From Lichenicoccus sp964242335 (GTDB lineage: Bacteria > Pseudomonadota > Alphaproteobacteria > Acetobacterales > Acetobacteraceae): a DNA stretch of 64,000 bases. Below the pieces are notes generated by a model. It did no database searches, had not been told where the DNA came from, and saw only the letters and a program-made list of their open reading frames with translations. Shown here in pieces: positions 17,926 through 26,256 of this stretch (the stretch's first letter is position 1; each line of letters starts with the position of its first letter). Made by a program: the position numbers and the translations under genes. The stretch covers positions 1 through 64,000 of the forward strand of contig CAXTAY010000003.1 in assembly GCA_964242335.1 (NCBI GenBank), read 5' to 3'.

Positions 17926-18600
17926 ATGGAGCATTCGCCGAACGGTGCGGCGACGGGTTCCGAGGGTGCGGTGCCCGCTGCACCACGTTCCGCCGGTCGC
18001 CCGCGCGACCAGGCGGCCCGGCGCGCGGTGCTGGACGCGGCCTATGCGATCCTCGTGGAGACGGGGCTCGGCACCTTCTCGACAGAGGCGGTGGCGCTGC
18101 GCTCCGGTGTCGCGCGCACCACGATCTATCGCTGGTGGCCCAGCAAGGGCCTGCTCGCGATCGAGAGCTTCCTGGAGGCGTTCAGGCCGCAGCTCAGCTA
18201 TGCGGAGACCGCGGACGCCGTCGCGGATTTCAGGAACTTCGTCGACTCGCTGGCGCGGACGCTGAGCGGACCGGCGGGCCGGATCGCGAGCTCGGTCGTG
18301 GCGCAGGCGCAGAGCGACAGCGAGACGCGCCGGATGTTCCTGCAGACGTTCTCCGAGCCGCTGCGTCGCGAGAGCTCGCGGCTGCTGGCACGCGGCATCG
18401 CGCGCGGCGATCTTCGCGCGGACCTCGATGCGCCGCTCGTCCTCGATGCGACCGTGGGTGCGATCTATCTGCGCCTGCTGTTCGGCCAGCCACTCGATGC
18501 CGGCTGGTCGCACGCGCTGTCCGAAACCGTGCTGCGGGGCTGCTTGGCCGCCCCCGCCACCCAGGCGGGGGCGAGGCGGCCGCGTGCCCGTCGCACCTGA
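17926..18600 (+). CDS. TetR family transcriptional regulator
   Basis: A 224-residue repressor. The N-terminal helix-turn-helix includes AVLDAAYAILVETGLGTFS and GVARTTIYRWWPSKG (about residues 33-80). A ligand-binding helical domain follows, with a TetR C-terminal type 11-like end (LRADLDAPLVLDATVGAIYLRLL). An in-frame GTG lies 9 bases upstream of ATG 17926; either could start. It is divergent from the hydrolase and likely autoregulated through the palindrome at 17870-17888. Confidence 0.88.
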   Translation: MEHSPNGAATGSEGAVPAAPRSAGRPRDQAARRAVLDAAYAILVETGLGTFSTEAVALRSGVARTTIYRWWPSKGLLAIESFLEAFRPQLSYAETADAVADFRNFVDSLARTLSGPAGRIASSVVAQAQSDSETRRMFLQTFSEPLRRESSRLLARGIARGDLRADLDAPLVLDATVGAIYLRLLFGQPLDAGWSHALSETVLRGCLAAPATQAGARRPRARRT

Positions 18601-18733
18601 CGGCTCCTGCGCGTTCCTGCGCCATGGTCAAGTGACGGGCTCCGCGTCCGGCGATCGGTGCAGCTCGTCCTGCAAGCGGCTATCCGCCGGCCGGAGGCGG
18701 CCGGGCGGTTCCACGGATGGTCTGCGCTGTCGT

Positions 18734-20860
18734 TCACCGGGTGAACGCGGGCGCGTGGCCGGCATCGACGTTGAGGATGTTGCCGGTCGACTTGCCGGAG
18801 CGGCGCTCGGAGGCGAAGAAGGCGATCGCCTCGGCGACGTCCTCCGGATGGACGCCGCGCTTGAGCAGGGAGCGTTCGATGTAGACCCGCTCGAGATCCT
18901 CGCGGCTCGTCTTGTTCGAGGCCGCGCGCTGGTCGCCCCACTCGCCCTGCCAGATGCGCGATCCGCGCAGCACCGCGTCGGGGTTGACCGTGTTGGCGCG
19001 AATGCCGTGCGCCGCGCCTTCCAGCGCCAGGCAGCGCGCGAGATGGACTTCCGACGCCTTGGCGACGCAGTAGGCCGAGGCGCCGGGCGAGGCGACCATC
19101 GCGTTCTTGGACGCCACCACCACGATGGAGCCGCCGCTGCCCTGATCCTTCAGCAGCCGGAACGCCTCGCGGGTGACCAGGAAATACCCGGTCGAGAGGA
19201 TCGACAGGTTGCGGTTCCACAGCGCCAGGCTGGTCTCCTCGATCGGCGCCGCCGAAGCGATGCCGGCGTTGGAGACGCAGATGTCGATGCCGCCGAAGGC
19301 CAGCGTCGCCTCGGCGTAGAGCGCGGCCACCGCGGCCTCGTCGGTCACGTCCACCCACAGCCCGACGGCGGCGTCGGCGCCGTGTTCCGTGCGCAGCATC
19401 GCCTCCGATCCCGCGAGCGCATCGCGGTCGATGTCGGCGATCACCACGCAGGCACCTTCCTCGGCGAGACGACGGGCGGTGGCCATGCCGATGCCGCCGG
19501 CACCGCCGGTGATCAGGGCGACCTTGCCGGCCAGCGCCCCGGGCTTCGGCAGGCGCCGAAGCTTGGCCTCCTCGAGCAGCCAGTATTCGATGTCGAAGGC
19601 TTCCTGCTCCGGCAGGCCGCGATACTGCGAGACCGCGGAGGCGCCGCGCATGACGTTGACGGCGTTGCTGTAGAAAGCGGCGGCGTTGCGCGCCGTCGCC
19701 TTGTCTGCGGCGAAGGTGATCATGCCGACGCCGGGGATCAGGTAGACCACGGCGTTGGGGTCGCGCATAGCGGGCGAGTCCGGCCGCCTGCAGCGCTCGT
19801 AGTACGCCGCATAGCGCTGCCGGTAGGCGGCGACCGCAGGATCCAGGCGCGGCAGGATGTCGGCCGCGGTTTCGCGTTCGGGATCGAATGCGATGACCAG
19901 CGGGGCGATCTTGGTGCGCAGGAAATGATCCGGGCAGGAGGTGCCGAGCGGCGCCAGGTCGGCGAACGCCCGCGAACCGACGAAGTCCAGGATCGCCTGG
20001 CTGTCGTCGAAATGGCCGATCGGCGTGGCGGTCGAGGCATCGTGGGGGCGCCTCGAGATCAGGCCGCGGAGAGACGGCATGACCGCGGCCGCGACCGCAC
20101 GACGCCCTTCCGGCGGGAGTGCCCCGACCCGCGCGCCGCCGAAGCCCGGCCGCCCCTCGGACCGCTCGGCCAGCCACGCCGTGGCGCGGTTGATGGTGCC
20201 GATCGTGGTCTCGTAGCACTGCCTCTGGGTCTGCCCCCAGGTGAACAGGCCGTGCGCCTCGAGCACCACGCCGCTCGCGTCCGGGTGCGCATCCACGAAG
20301 CGCTTCAGCCACAGGCCGAGCTCGAAGCCGGGACGGCGCCAGGGCAGCCAGCCGATGCTGTCGCCGAACACCTCGCGGGTGAGCCTCTCGCCGTCGGCGG
20401 ACGCGGCGATGGCGATGATCGCGTCGGGATGCACGTGATCGACGTGCGGATGCCGGACCAGGCCGTGCAGCGCCGTGTCGATCGAGGCGGCGCGCGGGTT
20501 GAGGTCGAAGGTGAGGTGGGGATAGAGCCCGACCATCTCGTCCTCGTGGTCGGCGCCGCGGTAGCGCGCCTGGGCCCGCAGCAGCTTGTCCAGGTAGAGC
20601 GTGGCGAACCCATCGAGCCGCATCGTGCCGAGATCGCCGCCGGACCCCTTGACCCACAGCACGGTAGTCGCCTCGCCGGTCAACGGATCCGTCATCGGCA
20701 GCTTCGACGAGGTGTTGCCGCCGCCGTAGTTGGTCACCCGATGGTCCGATCCGAGCAGGTTGGAGCGGTAGAGCAGGAGCACCTCCGGCGACAGGGTGGC
20801 GGCATGCGCCTCGTCCCAGCGGTTCTCCAGCAGCGGCGCGGCGGGTGCGGCGGCATCCAT
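18734..20860 (-). CDS. rhaD: Bifunctional rhamnulose-1-phosphate aldolase / short-chain dehydrogenase
   Basis: A 708-residue two-domain enzyme. The N-terminal part (about 15-400) is a class II aldolase with the metal site HPHVDHVHPD and EAHGLFTWG; it should split L-rhamnulose-1-phosphate into DHAP and L-lactaldehyde. The C-terminal SDR domain has TGGAGGIG near 451, SNAG, and YCVAK near 595, and should oxidise or reduce the lactaldehyde. This fusion is known as RhaD in Rhizobium leguminosarum. ATG 20860 is preferred over in-frame GTG 20908 because AGGAGA lies 7 bases upstream. It is divergent from a DeoR regulator and next to an FGGY kinase. No rhaI isomerase or transporter is in this window. 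Confidence 0.88.
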   Translation of the reverse strand: MDAAAPAAPLLENRWDEAHAATLSPEVLLLYRSNLLGSDHRVTNYGGGNTSSKLPMTDPLTGEATTVLWVKGSGGDLGTMRLDGFATLYLDKLLRAQARYRGADHEDEMVGLYPHLTFDLNPRAASIDTALHGLVRHPHVDHVHPDAIIAIAASADGERLTREVFGDSIGWLPWRRPGFELGLWLKRFVDAHPDASGVVLEAHGLFTWGQTQRQCYETTIGTINRATAWLAERSEGRPGFGGARVGALPPEGRRAVAAAVMPSLRGLISRRPHDASTATPIGHFDDSQAILDFVGSRAFADLAPLGTSCPDHFLRTKIAPLVIAFDPERETAADILPRLDPAVAAYRQRYAAYYERCRRPDSPAMRDPNAVVYLIPGVGMITFAADKATARNAAAFYSNAVNVMRGASAVSQYRGLPEQEAFDIEYWLLEEAKLRRLPKPGALAGKVALITGGAGGIGMATARRLAEEGACVVIADIDRDALAGSEAMLRTEHGADAAVGLWVDVTDEAAVAALYAEATLAFGGIDICVSNAGIASAAPIEETSLALWNRNLSILSTGYFLVTREAFRLLKDQGSGGSIVVVASKNAMVASPGASAYCVAKASEVHLARCLALEGAAHGIRANTVNPDAVLRGSRIWQGEWGDQRAASNKTSREDLERVYIERSLLKRGVHPEDVAEAIAFFASERRSGKSTGNILNVDAGHAPAFTR

Positions 20861-20910
20861 GGGGCGGTCTCCTGCCTGACGATCCTGGCGCGGTGTCGAA
20901 TGCGTCACGC

Positions 20911-20934
20911 GTTGACCGTGGCACGACCGTCAAC
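20911..20934. promoter_or_regulatory. Inverted repeat in the rhaD/DeoR divergent promoter region
   Basis: GTTGACCGT (20911-20919) and ACCGTCAAC (20926-20934) form 9-base arms with one mismatch around a 6-base spacer. It lies about 50 bases before the rhaD start. An AT-rich stretch follows (20939-20970), which could hold promoter elements. It is a plausible DeoR-type operator. Confidence 0.5.
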
Positions 20935-21040
20935 AGCCATCAATATCAATCGCTATCGATCATGATTGCCGGATGCCGGCTTGACGAGAGCCCGATGCTG
21001 ATCGTAGCTGATCGATCTACCGGATGAAGGGGCACTGGAG

Positions 21041-21844
21041 ATGCTCGAGCGGGAACGCCGAAGGCTGATCCTGAGGGCAGCCGAAGAGCGCTCGATCGTC
21101 AGCGTGTCGGAGCTGTGCGAGATGCTCGGCGCGTCGGAGGCGACGGTCCGACGCGACATCCTCGCGATGGCGGAGGGCGGCGAGGTGCGCCGGGTGCGGG
21201 GCGGCGTCGAGGCGTTGCAGCCGCGCTACCAGCCGCACCTGGTCGGCACCCCGTTCGTGTTCAGCCAGGAGGTGCAGCCCGCGCAGAAGCGCGCCATCGC
21301 GCGCGCCGCCAGCGCGCTGATCCGGCCCGGCGAGAGCATCGTCATCGGCGGCGGCAGCACGACCTACTGCCTCGCCGAGTTCCTGGAGAACACCGACCTC
21401 GACATCCTGACCAACTCGTTCCGGCTCGCCGGCCACCTCGTCGCCAACAGCCGCAATAGGATCACCCTGCCGGGCGGCGCGGTCTATCGTGAGCAGTCGA
21501 TCGTCCTCAGTCCCTTCGACAGCGAGGCCACCAGGCATTTCTACGGCCGGATCCTGTTCACCTCCTGCTACGGGCTGAACCGCTTCGGCATGATGGAGAA
21601 CGATCCGCTGATCGCGCAGTCGCACACCAGGCTCCTCGCCAGCGCCGAACGGGTCGTGGTGCTGGCCGACAGCCGCAAGCTGCGTCAGCACTCCTCGATG
21701 GTCGTGATCCCGCTGAGCAGGATCGCGACGGTGGTCACCGACTGGCAAGCATCGCCGGAGGAGCTCGAACCCTTCCGCCTGGCCGGCATCGAGATCGTCG
21801 TGGCGCCGCCCGAGGCCGACGCGGCGACGAGCGACGCCGCCTAG
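21041..21844 (+). CDS. DeoR family transcriptional regulator (rhamnose-type)
   Basis: A 267-residue sugar-responsive repressor. The N-terminal DeoR winged helix contains SVSELCEMLGASEATVRRD (about 20-40) followed by the GGV turn. The effector domain (about 80-250) has the phosphosugar-binding GGGSTTYCLAEFL motif and LTNSFRLAGHL. It sits divergent from rhaD and upstream of the kinase, an arrangement like rhaR in Rhizobium. It likely responds to a phosphorylated intermediate of the pathway. Confidence 0.85.
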   Translation: MLERERRRLILRAAEERSIVSVSELCEMLGASEATVRRDILAMAEGGEVRRVRGGVEALQPRYQPHLVGTPFVFSQEVQPAQKRAIARAASALIRPGESIVIGGGSTTYCLAEFLENTDLDILTNSFRLAGHLVANSRNRITLPGGAVYREQSIVLSPFDSEATRHFYGRILFTSCYGLNRFGMMENDPLIAQSHTRLLASAERVVVLADSRKLRQHSSMVVIPLSRIATVVTDWQASPEELEPFRLAGIEIVVAPPEADAATSDAA

Positions 21845-21957
21845 GCTCTGGCGGCGATCCTGACCGAGCGAGTGATCCTCGGGCCGCGCCTGTTCGACGG
21901 ACCCGACGCCGGGACCGGCGACGACCCGGACTGGGAAGGCGGCGCGGGGAGGGGAGG

Positions 21958-23379
21958 ATGACCGGATCCGGGACAGGATCGCGCTTCGCAGCCGGAGCCT
22001 GGAAGACGGGCCGGCTGCTGGTCGTGCTGGATATCGGCAAGAGCAACGCCAAGATCGTGCTGCTCGATCCGGTGCGCGGCCTCGAACTGGCCGTGCTGCG
22101 ACGGCCGAACGCGTCGGTGCCGGGAGAGCCGATGCTGCAGCTCGATATCGTCGGGCTGCGGGCCTGGCTCCTCGACGTCCTGGCCTCGCTGCCGGAGCGG
22201 CACCGGATCGGCGCGATCGTGCCGGTGGCGCACGGAGCCGCCTGCGTGATGCTCGATGCCGGCGGCGAGCCCGTGCTGGCGCCCGACTACGAGGATCCGC
22301 GTCTGAGCCGGGAGGATGCCGCCTACGACGGGATGCGTGATCCGTTCGCGCAGAGCTTCTCGCCGCGCCTGCCGGCAGGGCTCAATCTCGGGCGGCAGAT
22401 CCACTACGTGCAGCACCGCCATCCCGAGCTGTTCGCCCGGGTGACGACGATCCTGCCCTATCCGCAATACTGGGCCTATCTGCTGTGCGACGTCGCCGCC
22501 AGCGAGGTGACCTCGCTCGGCTGTCATACCGACCTGTGGCGTCCCGCCGAGCACCGGTTCTCGGGCCTGGCCGACGCGCAGGGCTGGACCCGGTATTTCC
22601 CCGGCGTGCGGGGTGCTGCCGAGATCCTGGGAACGGTGCGACCGGAGATCGCGGCGCGCTGTGGCCTGCCCGCGGAGTGTGCGGTGCTGTGCGGCATCCA
22701 CGATTCCAACGCGTCCTACCTGCGCCACCGCATTCACCGTGCAGAGTGCGAACGGTTCAGCGTGGTCTCGTCCGGCACCTGGACCGTCGTCATGGCCGGC
22801 GGCGTTCCCGTCGACGTGCTGGATGCCGGACGCGACATGCTGGCCAACGTCGATGCCCTCGGTGGCGTCGTCGGAACGGCGCGCTTCATGGGCGGACGGG
22901 AATATCTCGCCGTGGCCGGCACGGACGCCCCGCGGCCGACCCGGGAGGGCCTGTCGCGCGCCCTGCGGGCCGGCGCCATGGTCCTGCCGAGCCTGGCCGC
23001 GGGCGGCCAGTTCCTCGGTCGGCACGGCGAGGTCCTGCATGCGGACGGACTGGACGGCGAGGCGCGCGCGGCGCTGGCGACGCTGTACGTCGCGTTGCTC
23101 ACCGACGTGGCCCTCGAGCTGCTCGGGGCCGGCGGCGACATCGTGGTGGATGGCCCACTGGCGCAGAATCCGCTGTTTGCCGGTCTGCTGTCCGCCCTGC
23201 GGCCGGCGTCGCCGGTGTTCCTGAGCGACGCCGTCGCCGGGTCCGTGGGCGGCGCGTGCTGCCTTGTGCTCGGCGCCCGCGCGGAGCGCCCGGCGCTGCG
23301 GCAGGTGGACGAGCCGGAGCGGGTGGATGGCCTGCAGGCGGCGCGCGCACGCTGGCGCGCGGCACTGGATGATCTCTGA
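21958..23379 (+). CDS. rhaK: FGGY-family carbohydrate kinase, probable rhamnulokinase (RhaK-like)
   Basis: A 473-residue sugar kinase. It opens with the phosphate loop VVLDIGKSNAKIVL and has the second-domain SSGTWTVVM ATP-binding turn near residue 270. Sequence style and length match the Rhizobium RhaK group rather than the E. coli RhaB group. It follows the DeoR gene by 113 bases in the same direction and lies near rhaD, so L-rhamnulose or a related sugar is the likely substrate. L-fuculose cannot be excluded. Confidence 0.8.
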   Translation: MTGSGTGSRFAAGAWKTGRLLVVLDIGKSNAKIVLLDPVRGLELAVLRRPNASVPGEPMLQLDIVGLRAWLLDVLASLPERHRIGAIVPVAHGAACVMLDAGGEPVLAPDYEDPRLSREDAAYDGMRDPFAQSFSPRLPAGLNLGRQIHYVQHRHPELFARVTTILPYPQYWAYLLCDVAASEVTSLGCHTDLWRPAEHRFSGLADAQGWTRYFPGVRGAAEILGTVRPEIAARCGLPAECAVLCGIHDSNASYLRHRIHRAECERFSVVSSGTWTVVMAGGVPVDVLDAGRDMLANVDALGGVVGTARFMGGREYLAVAGTDAPRPTREGLSRALRAGAMVLPSLAAGGQFLGRHGEVLHADGLDGEARAALATLYVALLTDVALELLGAGGDIVVDGPLAQNPLFAGLLSALRPASPVFLSDAVAGSVGGACCLVLGARAERPALRQVDEPERVDGLQAARARWRAALDDL

Positions 23380-23413
23380 GCGCGCCCCGGCGTGGCGGGC
23401 CGCGACGCCCGGC

Positions 23414-24172
23414 CTAGTGCTGCATCGCGTTGACCATGCCGAACATCTCGGAGGCCTTGTCGTGCTCGGCGGCGAAGCGCAGCGGCTCGCAGCGGCCCAC
23501 CACCACCTCGGTGACGTCCGGCCGGGAAGACAGGATCTCCATGACCTCGGCGATGAACGCATCGAGCGGCATCGCCCGCGGATCGATCGCCTGCTGCGCA
23601 CCCAGCAGCTCGGTCTGGACGTACGGAGGCACCAGCTCGATGACCTCCGTCGCGGTGCCCGACAGCTGATGGCGCAGCGACATCGAGTACGAGTGGATGG
23701 CCGCCTTGGTGGCGCAATAGGTCGGTGTCGTCGCCATCGGCACGAACGCGAGGCCCGACGAGACGGTCAGCACCGCGGAGCGAGGGCGCCGCTGCAGGTG
23801 CGGCAGCAGCAGCGCGGTGAGGCGGATCGGCCCCAGCAGGTTGGTCGCGATCGTCTGCTCGGCGATCTCCGTGGCACCTGGTGCGGCCTTCAGGTCCTCC
23901 GGCTTCATGATGCCCGCGTTGTTGATGAGGACGTTCAGGGCAGGGTGGGATCGTGTGACCTGCTCGGCCAGTGCGCGCACGCCGGCCGCATCGCCGACGT
24001 CCGCCCGCAGCGACGTCATGCCGGGGTTGGCGGCGGTCACCTCGTCGAGCAGCTGCTGTCGGCGGCCCGAGATGACGACCTGGTTGCCGAGCGCGTGGAA
24101 CGCCTCGGCCAGGGCGCGCCCGATGCCCGAGGCGCCGCCGGTGATCAGGATGGTGTTGTCGGTGACCTGCAT
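23414..24172 (-). CDS. Short-chain dehydrogenase/reductase (DltE-like)
   Basis: A 252-residue SDR with TGGASGIG near residue 12, NNAG near 86, catalytic VSSG and YCATK. The C-terminal EVIELVPPYVQTELLG is typical of the DltE-type branch. ATG 24172 has only a weak ribosome binding site. It converges on the rhaK gene with a 34-base gap and has no obvious partner. The substrate is unknown. Confidence 0.83.
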   Translation of the reverse strand: MQVTDNTILITGGASGIGRALAEAFHALGNQVVISGRRQQLLDEVTAANPGMTSLRADVGDAAGVRALAEQVTRSHPALNVLINNAGIMKPEDLKAAPGATEIAEQTIATNLLGPIRLTALLLPHLQRRPRSAVLTVSSGLAFVPMATTPTYCATKAAIHSYSMSLRHQLSGTATEVIELVPPYVQTELLGAQQAIDPRAMPLDAFIAEVMEILSSRPDVTEVVVGRCEPLRFAAEHDKASEMFGMVNAMQH

Positions 24173-24500
24173 GGTCCGTGTTCCGCGTTGCCCGGACCGA
24201 AGCTAGTGTCCGGGCCTCCGGCACGCCACCCGGATCGCACCGCACGATCTCGATCCCAGGATCGAGGCGCCGGTGGCGGGCCGGCAGACGCATGCTCGCC
24301 GCGGCGAACCAGCGCCCGCTCCTCGACGTCGATGCGTCCGACAGGTCCGGCGCTCTCCGAGCGTCCGGTGTGCGGCGCGTGGCTGCATCGCCGTCGCTGT
24401 AGCCGGAACGGATCGACGCCCGATCCGACGGAACCTGTCATGAAGGCGTCGCGCCTGATCCGGCCCGGGAGCCGCTCGAGGCGAGCCTCCTGAAGCCGCA
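24173..24500. other. Intergenic region without a supported gene
   Basis: About 330 bases between two minus-strand genes. Open frames exist on both strands but are Arg-rich shadows. No hairpin with a T-run is seen. It probably holds the promoter of the SDR gene. Confidence 0.35.
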
Positions 24501-25469
24501 TCAGCGCGGCTTCGCCAGGGCGCGCCGTCCCTCCAGGCCCTGCCAGGCCAGGAGCACGGGTACGCCGATCGCCACGTCGCGCGCCCGCTTGGTCAGCGAC
24601 AAGGCGAGGGCGGTGTCCGCCCCGACGCCGAACAGCCCGCACAGCAGGATCAGGCCGCCTTCCTGCACGCCGACCGCGCTCGGCACGATGAAGGCCACGC
24701 TGCGCATGCCGTAGAGCAGGCTGTCGATGACCAGCCCCTCGGACAGGCCGAGCGCCACGCCCGTCATCCGCAGCGTCAGCCAGGTTTCCACGCCGTTCAG
24801 CAGCCAGGCCGAGAGATGGACGGCGCAGGCGGCCAGCAGGGCCGGACGCCTGGCGTGCAGGGCGAGGATGCGCGATCGCACCTGGCCGGCATCGCGCAGG
24901 CCGCGACCGACGATGCTCCGCGCCAGTCCGGCACCGGCCCGCTCGACCACGCCGAACCCGCGGGCCTGAACGACGACGAACGCGACGGCCAGCCCCGTCA
25001 TCGCGGCCACGCCGGTCAGCACCGGGCCGGTCAAGCCGGAATGCGGGCGCAGCCGGTGCAGCAGGAACAGTCCGAACAGGGTGTAACCAGACTGCGCGAC
25101 CAGCTCGAGCGTGACGTCGACGACGGTGGAGGCCGTCGCGAACACGCCGGGCACACCGGTGAGCAGCACGGCCCGCGCACCGAGCACGTAGCCGCCGAGC
25201 TGCGACAGCGGCAGGATCTCGGCGGCCGAGTCGCGCACCGCGCGGCCCCAGGCGAAGCGTGGCCAGCGCGACGGCCCGGTGCCCTCCAGCAGCCACCATC
25301 CGCTCCCCATCAGCCCCATCAGCGCGAGGTGGAACACGATCACGGCCGCGAAGCCGCCGATGCCGAGCCGCTCGGCGCTGTGCCAGACGGCGCCCACGCC
25401 GCCGGCCCATACCAGGCCGGCAAGAACGGCAGATCCTGCGACGAGGGCGACGATCGCCACGACTCTCAT
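24501..25469 (-). CDS. HpnL-like membrane protein (UPF0104 / LPG-synthase transmembrane family)
   Basis: A 322-residue polytopic inner-membrane protein with about 7-8 hydrophobic segments. The run PLSQLGGYVLGARAVLL, then ASTVVDVTLELVAQSGYTLFGLF, and later MRSVAFIVPSAVGVQEGGLILL match the lysylphosphatidylglycerol-synthase transmembrane (flippase-like) family, closest in style to the hopanoid-associated HpnL group. That family is thought to move lipids across membranes. No hopanoid genes lie nearby, so the hopanoid link is by family only. Confidence 0.75.
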   Translation of the reverse strand: MRVVAIVALVAGSAVLAGLVWAGGVGAVWHSAERLGIGGFAAVIVFHLALMGLMGSGWWLLEGTGPSRWPRFAWGRAVRDSAAEILPLSQLGGYVLGARAVLLTGVPGVFATASTVVDVTLELVAQSGYTLFGLFLLHRLRPHSGLTGPVLTGVAAMTGLAVAFVVVQARGFGVVERAGAGLARSIVGRGLRDAGQVRSRILALHARRPALLAACAVHLSAWLLNGVETWLTLRMTGVALGLSEGLVIDSLLYGMRSVAFIVPSAVGVQEGGLILLCGLFGVGADTALALSLTKRARDVAIGVPVLLAWQGLEGRRALAKPR

Positions 25470-25599
25470 GCCGCCGGTCTAGCCGATCGGTCCCCGGCGG
25501 ACGATCGCCAGCACCTGATGGAGCCCACACCGGCCGCGGCGGCGCCGGCTTCGCGTTCGGCATCGTCGCGTCGCGAGACCGTGGTGAGCGGCGCCAGGT

Positions 25600-26190
25600 C
25601 GATCGTGTCACGCTGGTGAGCGGCGAGCGTGGGTAGCGCAGGGCGCCCCGCGGTGCCGCGACCTTCGATGCCGTCCTGCGTGACCTCCCGGAGGGATCGA
25701 CCGATGCCGCAGCGCTGGACCGACCTGCCGGCCGGCGCCTCGGCGTCGCACCGGGTGCCCGCCGTCCTGGTGCCGCCGTCGAGCCCGCACTTCGTGGCAC
25801 ACGTCGCCCGCCACGCGCCCTGCATCGCCGGCTTCGACGACAGCCGCTCCACCGACGCGCCGCTGCTCATGATGTACGGCGGCAAGGATCAGCTCATCGG
25901 TCCGCCACGCTGCGGGCAGGTCGCGGACGACCTCCGCCGCGACGGCGGCGCCCTCACCATCATGGTGTTTCCGAACGCGGTGCACCGATGGACGGCAAGC
26001 TGGTCCCGCGCCTGATCGGCCGGCACCTCGCGGACTGCGCTTCCTGCGTGGACCGCGACCGCGCGGTGTACGACGCACGCAGCGGGATCGCGATGACCGG
26101 AGCGCTCAGCCGCGGTCTGATCCTGCTCGCCTGCGCCGGCGGCCGGCCATGCCACGCGTCGTCGCCGGTCCGGAGCCGCTGTCGGGCCTG
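25600..26190 (+). pseudogene. Dienelactone hydrolase-family remnant, frameshifted
   Basis: Two adjacent frames read as one alpha/beta hydrolase. The first (to about 25990) gives HAPCIAGFDDSRSTDAPLLM, then MYGGKDQLIGPPRC with the acid Asp, and FPNAVHRW with the catalytic His region. The second (from about 25988) continues DGKLVPRLIGRHLADCASCV and MTGALSRGLILLA. Adding one base at about 25990 would restore HRW-DGKL. The N-terminal half with the nucleophile is missing or scrambled. This is a decayed gene rather than an active enzyme, unless the base loss is a sequencing error. Confidence 0.6.
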
Positions 26191-26256
26191 ATCGGCAGAC
26201 GCGCGCCACCGGGGGGTTCATGATCGCCGGCGCCCCAGTGACCCCGGTGCCGCGTG

